This document shows positions 1 to 10,525 of a stretch of DNA of 55,615 bases, one piece after another. Both the position numbers and the translations under genes were made by a program. The stretch is from Acidovorax sp. sic0104. GTDB taxonomy: Bacteria > Pseudomonadota > Gammaproteobacteria > Burkholderiales > Burkholderiaceae_C. Below the pieces are notes generated by a model that did no database searches, was not told where the DNA came from, and saw only the letters and a list, made by a program, of their open reading frames with translations. Numbering within the stretch: position 1 is the first letter of the stretch; every line of letters starts with the position of its first letter. The stretch lies in the NCBI RefSeq assembly GCF_019219095.1, contig NZ_JAHUWH010000026.1, positions 1-55,615 of the forward strand, read 5' to 3'.

Positions 1-1237
1 CATTGGCTGCAGTGGTGAAGGTGACGTTGCTGCCCGCGACAAAGGTGTTGATGTTGCTGGCCGAACCGGTCAGTGTCAGGGCCGTGGCTGTGCCGCCCAC
101 GGTCACACCGCCGCCGCTGGTGGCCGCCAGCGTGCCGCCGGACACCGACAGCGTGGCAGTCACGCTGCTGCTGCCCGCATCCACATCCGAGAAGCTGATG
201 CCGGTCAAGGCGGTGGCCACATCTTCCGTGACGGAAATGGTCGCAGGCACTGTGGCCACAGGGGCGTCGTTGGAGGGCGCCACCGACACCGTGGACGCGA
301 TGCTCAGCGATGTGGAGTTGTTGCTGGCCCCGTCGTCAGTGACCTGGGTGATCGTCACCACGCGGTTGGCGCTGCCCGGGTTGTCGCTGGTATTGCCATA
401 GGTGATGCCGTCAATCAGCGTACCCATCTGGGTTGCATCACGGCCCATGCCAGCCACGGTGACGGTGGCCGTGCCAGCGGCCACCGCAACACTGTAAGTG
501 CCGCCCCCGGCCAATGACCCTGAGTTGTTATGGCTCAGCCCCACGCTGGTGCCACCGATGGTGAGGCTTTCCGCCGCGCCATTGCTGACGCCGCTTACCG
601 TGAACGTGACGCTCGTGAAGGTTTGGCCGCTGTCGTTGGCGTTGGCCGTGACGCCATTGAACACATCGACAGCGCTGCCGTTTTCGGTGAAGGCCGGGTT
701 GACGGCGGTGGCCGAGAGGCTGGGAGCGACGGCGGGGATGGGCGCGAAGTCGAGGTTGTCGAGTTCAATAACCAACTCGGTTCCTGAGAAGGTGAAGCTC
801 GTGATGCCCTGCGCCGCCGCATTGCCGGTCCCATTGAACTGGACGATAAAACCACCGTTTGTGGGTGAATATGTCCCGATCGTTTCACCCCGGTTGTTCG
901 TCAAGGTGACGTTGGAAGACGGGGCAGGTCCGCCGATGGCGGCACCGTTGTAGATCATGAAACTGATGCCCGCGAGGCTGAACGGGCTGCCATCGACCGC
1001 CGAGATGGTGAGGCTGGACAGCCCGTACTGGCTGTTGTTACCTGCATCCATGTCGAGAATCAGTTCGTTGGTGCTGGTGCCCTGGGGGTTGCTGAGCGTG
1101 CTTCCCTTAACGATCTTGCTGCTGTAGGAACCACTGCCCACCAGCACATAGCGAAGCCCGTCCAGATCGAAGGTGTTACCGGACAAGACCAGATCCGTCG
1201 CGTTGTCGTCGAAATTCTCATCCATCGGAATGGCCAT
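1..1237 (-). CDS. Large repeat-type surface adhesin, N-terminal part (runs off the window)
   Basis: An uninterrupted minus-strand frame runs from an ATG at 1237 to the window edge (412 codons, no stop seen). An AGAGG ribosome site lies about 9 bases upstream of the start. The protein begins MAIPMDENFDDNATD, with no cleavable signal peptide. A ~170-residue N-terminal beta-rich region rich in Gly, Ser, Thr and Asn is followed by at least two Ig/cadherin-like repeats. The second opens with the hallmark NDAPV and continues with ITV-ED-type and SDVDAG motifs. Tandem repeats of this kind (tandem-95, VCBS, cadherin-like) occur in giant type I-secreted adhesins and biofilm proteins. The missing signal peptide fits that route, but the secretion signal would be at the unseen C-terminus. 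Type I export is therefore inference. Confidence 0.8.
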   Translation of the reverse strand, partial: MAIPMDENFDDNATDLVLSGNTFDLDGLRYVLVGSGSYSSKIVKGSTLSNPQGTSTNELILDMDAGNNSQYGLSSLTISAVDGSPFSLAGISFMIYNGAAIGGPAPSSNVTLTNNRGETIGTYSPTNGGFIVQFNGTGNAAAQGITSFTFSGTELVIELDNLDFAPIPAVAPSLSATAVNPAFTENGSAVDVFNGVTANANDSGQTFTSVTFTVSGVSNGAAESLTIGGTSVGLSHNNSGSLAGGGTYSVAVAAGTATVTVAGMGRDATQMGTLIDGITYGNTSDNPGSANRVVTITQVTDDGASNNSTSLSIASTVSVAPSNDAPVATVPATISVTEDVATALTGISFSDVDAGSSSVTATLSVSGGTLAATSGGGVTVGGTATALTLTGSASNINTFVAGSNVTFTTAAN

Positions 1238-1621
1238 GGTGTACACCTCTTCATCTGTAAAAAATGGGCTTTTCAGCTTATCCAGCCATCGCGGAAAGCT
1301 ACTGAATTCATAGCTACAAAGAGCCTGTTCAATCGCAGCACGCACCATATGTGTGCCTCGGACACCAACGCTTTTATCAGACCGTTGCCAAATGTTAATA
1401 AAAATTTGCGCTGCTCGGCATTTGATAGCTCCGGCCTATTGATTGATTTGCATGCAAATCAGTCACAACTCAAGCACCCGGATAAGCAGATTCGCTTACT
1501 AGGGTTTTTACCGGCCTCGTCCTACAATCGCGGACCCTTACAAAGCTGACAACCCGCCGCAGCCCGCTGCAGCACGGTTTTTTGCCCCCATCCTGACGAC
1601 CGACCGAGTTGGAGACCTTGA
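1238..1621. other. Divergent spacer between adhesin gene and maeB; no gene seen
   Basis: This is the 384-base divergent spacer between the adhesin gene (minus) and maeB (plus), more AT-rich than its surroundings. It must carry both promoters, but I cannot place a convincing -35/-10 pair. It holds a perfect 18-base palindrome (listed separately). A weak relative of the dispersed R1 repeat may lie at about 1258-1318. No open frame here resembles a gene. Confidence 0.6.
1444..1461. promoter_or_regulatory. Perfect 18-bp palindrome, candidate operator
   Basis: TGATTTGCATGCAAATCA reads identically on both strands. It lies 161 bases before the maeB start and 207 before the adhesin start. Symmetry and position suggest a dimeric regulator site. 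The regulator and its target are unknown. Confidence 0.45.
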
Positions 1622-3967
<2,346 letters not shown>

Positions 3968-4016
3968 GTCACGAAACGATAGCAAGCGCTAACTCATTGC
4001 GCTTGCCACCCCCTTT

Positions 4017-4053
4017 AGCGTCTGCCCAATCTTTGTGCAGACGCTTGCTTTTT
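4017..4053 (+). terminator. Rho-independent terminator after maeB
   Basis: AGCGTCTGC (4017-4025) and GCAGACGCT (4037-4045) form a 9-bp stem with an 11-base loop, followed by TGC and a run of T. A second smaller inverted repeat (GCAAGCGC/GCGCTTGC, 3982-4006) lies between the stop codon and this hairpin. Confidence 0.85.
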
Positions 4054-4080
4054 GGGGGCTGTTGAGTCACACTAGCGGGT

Positions 4081-4100
4081 CGAAATTTCGGGTTAACCCG
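4081..4100. promoter_or_regulatory. Two adjoining perfect palindromes upstream of the RNase gene
   Basis: CGAAATTTCG (4081-4090) is directly followed, sharing two bases, by CGGGTTAACCCG (4089-4100). Both are perfectly self-complementary and end 22 bases before the RNase start. They could be a repressor site over the RNase promoter. No regulator is identified. Confidence 0.4.
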
Positions 4101-4122
4101 TAGTTTCTGAAAGGTTTCGTTG

Positions 4123-4530
4123 ATGCTGAAGGCTGTAGGCACCCGGGCGCGCAAAGCAGGGGTTTTGTGTGTGTTGGGTGTTGTGTTCGTGCTGTCCCCG
4201 GTTGCGGGGCACGCCCGGAAATCCCCGTCCACAGACGGGTCCATCACCCCCATTGCACTGGCCGAGCTGCCGCCCCAAGGGCGCGCAACCTATGCGCTGA
4301 TCCATGAGGGCGGGCCGTTTCCGTACGACAAGGATGGATCGGTCTTCGGCAATCGCGAGCGGCTGTTGCCCGCCCACAAGCGGGGCTACTACCGCGAGTA
4401 CACCGTCAGAACGCCAGGATCGCGCGACCGGGGAGCCCGGCGCATAGTGTGTGGCGGCGCGCCCCGAACCCCGGATGCGTGCTACTACACCAGCGACCAC
4501 TACGCCAGTTTCCGCGAGATCGCCAAATGA
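4123..4530 (+). CDS. Secreted guanyl-specific ribonuclease (RNase Sa/N1/T1 family)
   Basis: This is a predicted exported RNase that cuts single-stranded RNA 3' of guanosine. It has 135 residues. A hydrophobic signal peptide (about 1-31, ending AGHA) precedes a domain that tracks Streptomyces RNase Sa closely: ALAELPPQ, GGPFPYDKDGSVFGNRE, REYTVRTPG, RRI and SDHYASF. Residues matching the RNase Sa catalytic Glu54, Arg65, Arg69 and His85 are E92, R103, R107 and H126, so it should be active. C110 and C120 could form a disulfide. The ATG at 4123 has AAGG eight bases upstream and is preferred over the TTG three bases earlier. The next gene encodes a barstar-type inhibitor, which supports a toxic or secreted nuclease with cytoplasmic protection. 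Confidence 0.9.
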   Translation: MLKAVGTRARKAGVLCVLGVVFVLSPVAGHARKSPSTDGSITPIALAELPPQGRATYALIHEGGPFPYDKDGSVFGNRERLLPAHKRGYYREYTVRTPGSRDRGARRIVCGGAPRTPDACYYTSDHYASFREIAK

Positions 4531-4670
4531 CCCCCGTTGCGGCGCACGCCTGCCAAATGAAACTTGGCAACCTGCACCGTATCCCATTGAATTCCCCCAT
4601 CGCAGGCCGGCCCTCGCAGCCCCGCGAAATGCCAGAAGTTTGTGGACTTTATAAAGAAAGAGTAGCGGAG

Positions 4671-5096
4671 ATGCAGACGCCACTTCGTAAAGACCTGGAA
4701 ACGCCACTGCGTGGCGTGCGCACCAACATCGTGCAGTCGATCCGCGCCTTCCGCGTGCAGGATCTGCAGGATGCAGCCACCTCCATGGGACACCATTTCT
4801 TGTACGCCAACCTGGCCCACGCGCAGTCCAAGCAGGATGTGCTGGATCTGATTGCCGGGCAATTCACCTTTCCGTCGCACTTTGGCAAGAACTTTGATGC
4901 GCTGTACGACTGCATGACGGACCCGTTGCACAAATCGGGCCCGCAGCCGGGCTTCATCGTGGTGCTGGAGCAGATCCCCGCCACGGGCAAGTTCGACAAG
5001 GAAGCGCGCGAGCAATTGCTCGACATCTTCCGCGACGCAGCCGACTACTGGGGCGACCGCAAGATCCCCTTCCGGTGTTTCTATTCTTTTCTGTAG
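4671..5096 (+). CDS. Barstar-family ribonuclease inhibitor
   Basis: This is the likely cytoplasmic inhibitor protecting the cell from the RNase encoded 140 bases upstream on the same strand. The barstar core is seen in AQSKQDVLDLIAGQF and FPSHFGKNFDALYDCMTDPL, matching the helix and acidic-loop region of barstar, and in a C-terminal strand ending PFRCFYSFL. With 141 residues it is about 50 longer than Bacillus barstar; the extra part is N-terminal. The ATG at 4671 follows a purine-rich AGAAAGAG. An in-frame ATG at 4629 lacks a ribosome site. The acidic residues that plug the RNase active site appear retained (FDALYD). Confidence 0.85.
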   Translation: MQTPLRKDLETPLRGVRTNIVQSIRAFRVQDLQDAATSMGHHFLYANLAHAQSKQDVLDLIAGQFTFPSHFGKNFDALYDCMTDPLHKSGPQPGFIVVLEQIPATGKFDKEAREQLLDIFRDAADYWGDRKIPFRCFYSFL

Positions 5097-5308
5097 CCCG
5101 TTCTGCATCCACCAGCCAAGCAGAACGGGCGAATGAGGCTACCGATACCGCCAGCGGCGTCGAAGGCATCGAGATCACGGCTGCCGCCGACGCGACGGCC
5201 GAGAAGATGCCCACGGACAAACTCGTGGACGTCTCGCCCATGGCCTTGCGCATGAGCAGCCCCTTCAATTCGGGGTACTGGCTCAGCGCAGCCTGAATCC
5301 GGTACATC

Positions 5309-5455
5309 CCCCGGAGGCGCTGCGCCTCGGTGCGTCCGCCAGAGGCGGCCGCTCTTCGTGGCCGTCCAACCCTGCGCAGGCAGGCATGGAGCCTGCGGCC
5401 TCAGCCCCTTCTCTCGAACGGCTGCGCCGTTCGGGAAGGGGGACGACACCGGTGG
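5309..5455 (+). repeat. Dispersed repeat R2, long form (copy 1)
   Basis: It opens with the run CCCCCGGAGGCGCTGCGCC, then carries CTTCTCTCGAACGGC and GCCGTTCGGGAAGGGGGACG. The internal hairpin CGAACGGC-TGC-GCCGTTCG lies at 5415-5433. Other copies are near 20838, 29045, 35812 and 38990. Confidence 0.7.
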
Positions 5456-5707
5456 ACTGGCAAAGTCAGATCCACGGTGTCACTTGTCTGGGGCAGCGCC
5501 AGTTGCGGGGTCAGTGACGGTTCGAATCGGCAGGAGTGATTGCAGCGTGGCCTGATTCAGACCTGTCGATGCGCGAGCGACGGGTGATGGCAACCCGGCA
5601 TTTCGCACTTGGCACGTTGCATCGCCTCGGGAAAACGCAACGCGGGCCAGTCTTCCCTCCGCTCGGCACGCGGGCCGCTTGAGGCGCCCAGACTCTCCCC
5701 AATACTG

Positions 5708-5756
5708 ATCAAATTGGCCGCTATTGCTTTCCCAGCAAGCACCAGCAGCTATCAAT
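5708..5756 (-). repeat. Dispersed repeat R1 (copy 1)
   Basis: The sequence follows the shared pattern AAATTGGCC...GCTTTCCCAGCAAGC...AGCAGCTATCAAT. Read on the minus strand it starts right after the rsmA TAG stop. Confidence 0.65.
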
Positions 5757-6536
5757 CTAAGAGCACGCCTGTGCCAGAGCCACGTACTCGGCCACGGGCA
5801 CTTCCTCGGCCCGGCGCTGGGTGTCGAAAGTACCGGCGAACTGGCGGGCTTCGAGCCAGCGGCCCAGCGTGTGGCGCAGCAGCTTGCGGCGCTGGCTGAA
5901 GGCGACCTGCACCAGTTCTTCCAGCAAAGGCACCGACAGTGGCGCGGGCTCGGCGTGGGGAACCATGCGCACCACGGCGCTGTCCACGCGCGGGGGCGGA
6001 TCGAAACTTTCGGGCGGCACGAACAGCACGTTCTCCATGGCGTAGCGCCACTGCAGCATCACCGACAACCGGCCGTAGTCTCCCGTGGCGGGGCTGGCCA
6101 CCATGCGGTCGATCACTTCCTTTTGCAGCATGAAGTGCTGGTCCTCGATGACCTGCACGTGCTCGAGCAGGTGGAACAGGATGGGCGTAGAGATGTTGTA
6201 GGGCAGGTTGCCCACCACGCGCAGGCGCAGGTCGGCTCGGCCAGCCTTGGCGCGGAACTCCTCTGCCAACTGCGTGAAGTCGACCTTGAGCACGTCGGAC
6301 TCGATCACGTCGAGCTGTCCGTGCAGCCGAAGGCGCAGGGCCAGGTCGCGGTCGAGCTCGATCACGGTCAGCCGGCCCAGACGCTCCACCAGCGGCTGCG
6401 TGAGCGCGGCGAGGCCCGGCCCGATCTCGACCATCGGGTCGCCCGGCCGCGGGGCGATGGCATCGACGATGCCGTCGATGATGCCGTGGTCGGACAGAAA
6501 GTGCTGCCCGAAGCGCTTGCGGGGTATGTGTTTCAT
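5757..6536 (-). CDS. rsmA: 16S rRNA (adenine1518-N6/adenine1519-N6)-dimethyltransferase
   Basis: RsmA (KsgA) dimethylates two adjacent adenines near the 3' end of 16S rRNA during 30S maturation. The 259-residue protein begins [14 protein letters not shown], the standard N-terminus. It has the SAM motif [11 protein letters not shown] (36-46) and the catalytic NLPYNIS (110-116). Start is the ATG at 6536; an in-frame upstream extension lies inside surA and is not expected. It sits 13 bases after the surA stop in a leftward lptD-surA-rsmA operon. pdxA, often found between surA and rsmA, is absent. A copy of repeat R1 abuts the stop codon. Confidence 0.95.
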   Translation of the reverse strand: MKHIPRKRFGQHFLSDHGIIDGIVDAIAPRPGDPMVEIGPGLAALTQPLVERLGRLTVIELDRDLALRLRLHGQLDVIESDVLKVDFTQLAEEFRAKAGRADLRLRVVGNLPYNISTPILFHLLEHVQVIEDQHFMLQKEVIDRMVASPATGDYGRLSVMLQWRYAMENVLFVPPESFDPPPRVDSAVVRMVPHAEPAPLSVPLLEELVQVAFSQRRKLLRHTLGRWLEARQFAGTFDTQRRAEEVPVAEYVALAQACS

Positions 6537-6549
6537 TGCCACAGCCGCA

Positions 6550-7962
6550 TCACTGGGGCGGCTCGCGGTACTCGACGTAGGCGCGGCCACGCAGCTCCTG
6601 CGCCCAGGTGGCGTAGGCCTCGTCGAGCTTCTTCTCGCGCACGGTGTCGCGCGCCATCTCGCGCTGTTCGCGCTGGGTGAGCTTGGCCTCGCGGCGCTCC
6701 AGCAGCTGGATCAGGTGCACGCCGAAGCGCGAGACCAGCGGCTCGCTGATGTCGCCGGGCTTCAGGGCATTCATGGCCTGCTCGAATTCGGGGACGTAGC
6801 GGCCGGGGTTGGCCCAGCCCAGGTCGCCGCCTTCCTTGGAGCTGCCGTCCTGCGAATGCTCACGCGCCAGAGCCGCGAAGTCGGCCTGCCCCGCCAGCAC
6901 GCGGCGGCGGTAGTCGGCCAGCCGCGCGGCGGCCGCGGCTTCGGTCAGCTGGGGGCTGGTGCGCAGCAGGATGTGGCGGGCATGGCTTTGCGTCACGGTG
7001 GTGGGAACGCCTGCGGTGACGCGTTCGACGACCTTGAGCACGTGAAAGCCCGCGGGCGAGCGCACGGGCCCGACGATGCCGCCCACCGGCACGGCCAAGG
7101 TGGAGTTCACGAACAGCTCGGGGTAGCGATCGGCCGGGCGCAGGCCCAGCAGGCCGTTGTTGCGCTGGCCTTCGGGGGCATCCGAGAGCTCGCGCGCCAC
7201 GGCGGCGAAGTCCTCGCCGGCGCGCACGCGGTCGGCGGCGCGCTGGGCACGTGCCTGGCGCTCCGCCACCTGCACGGGGCTGGCGTTCTCGGGCACGACG
7301 ACCAGCACGTGGCCCAGGTTGATTTCCATGGATGCGACGTCCGTGCCCTTTTGCTGGTCGCGCAGGTACTGATCGATGTCCAGGTCGGTGACCTTCACGC
7401 GGGCTTCCACCTCGCGCTCACGCAGGCGCTGCTGCAACAGCTGGTTGCGCAGTTCTTCGCGGAAACGGTCGCGGCCCATGCCGTCACGGCCGAGGCGTCG
7501 GTACAGCTCGTCGGTGGTCATGTTGTTCTGTCGGGCCACGCCCTGCTCGGCCTGCGAGACGGCGAAGTCGTCGACCTTGATGCCGGACTCCTTGGCCTGC
7601 TGAAGCTGTGCACGCTCGACGATGAGGCGCTCGAGCACCTCGCGCGCCAGCACGTCGCGCGGGGGCACGTTGCCGCCCTGCTGCGCCAATTGCGCCTCCG
7701 CACGGGCCAGGCGGGAGCGCACTTCGTTGTTGGTGATGGGCTCGGAGTTCACCACCGCGACGATGTAGTCGGCCGCCCGCGTACCGGCGCTGGCGGTGCT
7801 GCCTTCCGGCGGCAGGGTCACCGAGGGCGCCGCCGAAGGGCGCGACAGCCCCATGCCCGCAGGCGCGGCACCCGAAGGCCGCAGGCCCTGCGCGGCGGCG
7901 CCTTGCGCCATGAGGGAAACCAGGGCGGCCGCCAAGGCCAGTGCAAATGCTCGTTGGTTCAT
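6550..7962 (-). CDS. surA: Periplasmic peptidyl-prolyl isomerase / outer-membrane protein chaperone SurA
   Basis: SurA escorts unfolded outer membrane proteins, including LptD, through the periplasm. The 470-residue protein has a signal peptide ([19 protein letters not shown], cleaved after about residue 24) and an N-terminal SurA domain (about 60-200). Two parvulin-type PPIase domains follow (about 213-315 and 335-440; the second starts [10 protein letters not shown]), then a C-terminal helix. Start is chosen at 7962 because it precedes the signal peptide; upstream in-frame codons are Arg-rich and overlap lptD. Only 37 bases separate it from lptD, in the same orientation. Confidence 0.93.
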   Translation of the reverse strand: MNQRAFALALAAALVSLMAQGAAAQGLRPSGAAPAGMGLSRPSAAPSVTLPPEGSTASAGTRAADYIVAVVNSEPITNNEVRSRLARAEAQLAQQGGNVPPRDVLAREVLERLIVERAQLQQAKESGIKVDDFAVSQAEQGVARQNNMTTDELYRRLGRDGMGRDRFREELRNQLLQQRLREREVEARVKVTDLDIDQYLRDQQKGTDVASMEINLGHVLVVVPENASPVQVAERQARAQRAADRVRAGEDFAAVARELSDAPEGQRNNGLLGLRPADRYPELFVNSTLAVPVGGIVGPVRSPAGFHVLKVVERVTAGVPTTVTQSHARHILLRTSPQLTEAAAAARLADYRRRVLAGQADFAALAREHSQDGSSKEGGDLGWANPGRYVPEFEQAMNALKPGDISEPLVSRFGVHLIQLLERREAKLTQREQREMARDTVREKKLDEAYATWAQELRGRAYVEYREPPQ

Positions 7963-7999
7963 GGTGTGGAGCGTGTGAGGTACCAGGCGCCGACAGCGC

Positions 8000-10525
8000 C
8001 TAGTCGTAGTTGGTGAAACGGCTGGGCGTACTGACCTGCTCGCGCAGGTACTGATAACGCGGCACATGTTGCTTGAAGGTCTCGAGCGGGCTGGAGCCCA
8101 GGCTCAGGCGGGAGAAGCCCACGAATTCCACCTGGAAGAGCAGGCGGGTGTTGGCCGTGGCCACGCCGCTTTGCAGGCGTTCGAGCACCACACGGCCGAT
8201 CCAGCAGCAGCTGTCGTATTCCAGGCCCACCACGGTGTCCACGAGTTTGCGGTCCTGCAGGCTGTAGTTCAGTCGGCCCACGGTGTACCAGCGCCCGCCG
8301 CCCTGGCCTCGGCCCGGGCCCAGGTCCTTGCCTTTGTCGCCCCACAGGTCGTTCAACGGCCACTGCCAGCCGATGTCGATCTGCTCGCTGGTGCCGCGCT
8401 GCAGGCGATAGGCCGCACTCACGGTGCGGTAGTTGCCTGGGCTGTAGCGCGCGCCGATGGTCGAGCGGATGGAGCGGCCGGTCTTGGGGTTGTACTGCAC
8501 GGTGGAGTCAAAGCCCCACTGCGGCGTCCAGGTGATACCCGCACCCAGCAGCACGTCCGAAAGACGCTCGCTCACGGGCGCAACCCCCGGCAGCGTCACC
8601 TGCTGGTCGGAGAAGCGCACACGCTGCGCGATGCCGAAGCGCGCGGCCTCGGCGCCGGAGTTGGGGTCCAGCAGGCGGGTGCTCACGCCCAGCGTGAGCA
8701 GGTTGTTGTCCGCGATGCGGTCGTTGCCACCGAAGGCGTTCTCGGTGTAGATGGTGGCGAAGTTGAAGTCGTTGGCGGCCGTGTCGTACACCGGCAGGCG
8801 GCTCTGATCGCGGTAAGGCGTGTAGGTATAGAAAGCGCGTGGCTCCAGCGTCTGCAGGAAGGCACGGCCGAAATACGAGGTGTCGCGCTCGAACACCAGA
8901 CCGCTGTCCAGGCTGAAGGTGGGCAACGTGCGGCTGGCAGAGCGACTGCCGTTGGTCAGCGCGGTGTCGAACTGGTACGTGGTGGCGTGCAGCTGCAGGC
9001 GCGGCGTGACGAAGCCTCCGGGCGCGAGGAACGGCCGGCTGATCTGCGCCATGGCGTACGCACGGTCGGCGTTGGGCTGATTGGTCAGCGCGCGGGCCGC
9101 TTGAAAGCGCGTGGTATCGAGTTCGACCGTGGCGTCGAAGCCGCCGCCCAGCTGCGAGGGCATGTAGCGCCACTGCATCTGGGGCATGCGGTCATACGGC
9201 GGCACGATGGGCGAATTCACGTCCTGCAGCGTCTGCCACTTGAGGGTGCGCACCGCGGCACTCATGTCGTTCGCCGCCCAGGACAGGCTGGCATCGCCGG
9301 GAAGCAGGCGCTGGCGCAGCGGCTCGGAGGCCCGGCCAAAGTCGCGCCAGTAGTTGTCATCGCTCACGCGGTTGACATTGATGTTGAGCCCCACGCCGCC
9401 GATACCCGTGTCCAGCAGCCCCTGGTGCTGGCCCGAAAAGCTCCAGCGCATGCGGTCACGCAGGCGGTCGCCGGGCATCACGTCGCCGCTGATCTGCCCA
9501 TGGTAGGTGGGCTCCAGGTAACGGAACTCGCCGCCCAGGTTGGCGCCGCGCTTGGTCATCAGGGCCGCACGCAGCGTGGCGTCGCGGTTGGGGGCGATGT
9601 TCCAGTAATAAGGCTGCGAATAGGCCACGCCATCGCGGCTGTCCAGGCCGATGGTGGGCGGCAGCAGACCCGACTTGCGCTTGTCCGACAGCGGGAAGGT
9701 GATGTACGGGATGGGGAGCAGGGAGACGCCCTTGAACTCCAGCACCGCATCCTCGGCCGTGCCCACGGACTCTTCGTTGTCGATGCGGATGGTGGCGGCC
9801 CGCAGCACCCAGTCGGGCTGCCAGTTGGCCTCGTCGTCGCGCTGGCAGGTGGTGTACGTGGCGTTGTGAACCACCGCGCGGTCCTTGTCGATGAAGTCCA
9901 CGCGGGTGGATTCGCCGTGCGCCTGGGTGGCCAGGAAGCGGTAGCGCGCGTCGCTGAAGAAGCCTTCGAACGCATCCACACGCAGCTCCAGCGCCGTGCC
10001 CTCGTACACATTGCCCGCGCGGTTGATGCGCACCTGGCCCCGGGCCTTGGCCAGGTCCTGGGGCACGTCGTAGTCCAGCCGGTCGGCGCGAATCACGGTG
10101 TCCCCGCGGCGCAGCTCGGCATTGCCTTCGATGACCGCATTCAGGTCGGTCTGGCCACTGATGTGGTCGCCGCGCACGAACACCGGCAGCTGTGTGCGCA
10201 CGGCGTCCGGGATCTTTTCCTGCAGCAGGGGCGAGCTGCGCAGCGCGGGTGGTTCGTCCCAGGCGCTGGGCGATGCGGCCGTGCCCGCCTGCGCCAGCGC
10301 TGAAAACGGCAGCCCGCACCAGGCAAGGGCCACACCGTAGGCGAGGGCGCGGGGGACGGGCGGACGCAGTCGTGCGGCCTTTGCCGTGGCGGGCCGGGTC
10401 CGGATGGAAGGGGTCTGCACGGAAGGGGGCTGGCTGCGTGGCACGGAGGGGCGGTGGGCAGAGGGCTGTGAAAGAAGGCCGCTCCAGGCAGACCTGGGAG
10501 CGGTTTGTAAAATCGGATTATCCAT
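8000..10525 (-). CDS. lptD: LPS-assembly protein LptD (outer membrane)
   Basis: LptD is the outer-membrane barrel that, with LptE, inserts lipopolysaccharide into the outer leaflet. As called it has 841 residues. Residues 1-58 are Ser/Pro/Arg-rich, a hydrophobic signal-like segment spans 59-80 (ALAYGVALAWCGLPFSALAQA), an LptA-like (OstA) domain lies at about 115-230, and a long beta-barrel follows. C227 and the C-terminal pair in DSCCWIG match part of the LptD disulfide set; I see only one N-domain cysteine in the mature part, against two in E. coli. The ATG at 10525 overlaps the divergent amgK ATG, so the true start may be downstream, for example the in-frame GTG at codon 36. Confidence 0.92.
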   Translation of the reverse strand: MDNPILQTAPRSAWSGLLSQPSAHRPSVPRSQPPSVQTPSIRTRPATAKAARLRPPVPRALAYGVALAWCGLPFSALAQAGTAASPSAWDEPPALRSSPLLQEKIPDAVRTQLPVFVRGDHISGQTDLNAVIEGNAELRRGDTVIRADRLDYDVPQDLAKARGQVRINRAGNVYEGTALELRVDAFEGFFSDARYRFLATQAHGESTRVDFIDKDRAVVHNATYTTCQRDDEANWQPDWVLRAATIRIDNEESVGTAEDAVLEFKGVSLLPIPYITFPLSDKRKSGLLPPTIGLDSRDGVAYSQPYYWNIAPNRDATLRAALMTKRGANLGGEFRYLEPTYHGQISGDVMPGDRLRDRMRWSFSGQHQGLLDTGIGGVGLNINVNRVSDDNYWRDFGRASEPLRQRLLPGDASLSWAANDMSAAVRTLKWQTLQDVNSPIVPPYDRMPQMQWRYMPSQLGGGFDATVELDTTRFQAARALTNQPNADRAYAMAQISRPFLAPGGFVTPRLQLHATTYQFDTALTNGSRSASRTLPTFSLDSGLVFERDTSYFGRAFLQTLEPRAFYTYTPYRDQSRLPVYDTAANDFNFATIYTENAFGGNDRIADNNLLTLGVSTRLLDPNSGAEAARFGIAQRVRFSDQQVTLPGVAPVSERLSDVLLGAGITWTPQWGFDSTVQYNPKTGRSIRSTIGARYSPGNYRTVSAAYRLQRGTSEQIDIGWQWPLNDLWGDKGKDLGPGRGQGGGRWYTVGRLNYSLQDRKLVDTVVGLEYDSCCWIGRVVLERLQSGVATANTRLLFQVEFVGFSRLSLGSSPLETFKQHVPRYQYLREQVSTPSRFTNYD

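Larger units (their letters stand above)
5097..5756. other. Long gene-free stretch; possible decayed gene and two repeats
   Basis: This 660-base stretch holds no gene I can support. The first 200 bases keep coding-like composition on both strands. A minus-strand frame begins near 5307 as MYRIQAALSQYPELKG, and a plus frame stops at 5296. Neither matches a family I know, so this may be a remnant. A copy of repeat R2 follows at about 5309-5455 and a copy of repeat R1 at 5708-5756, directly against the rsmA stop codon. Confidence 0.5.

Noticed and set aside
5515..5535. GGTTCGAATC motif resembling a tRNA T-arm
   Set aside because: The flanking bases cannot form the T-stem, and no acceptor, D or anticodon arms are found; at most a relic.
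5480..5755. Possible small minus-strand gene before rsmA
   Set aside because: No family match or ribosome site; the frame runs through repeat R1.
8066..10303. 745-codon open frame antisense to lptD
   Set aside because: Low-complexity His/Ala/Gly/Val content with no domain; lptD on the other strand is certain.
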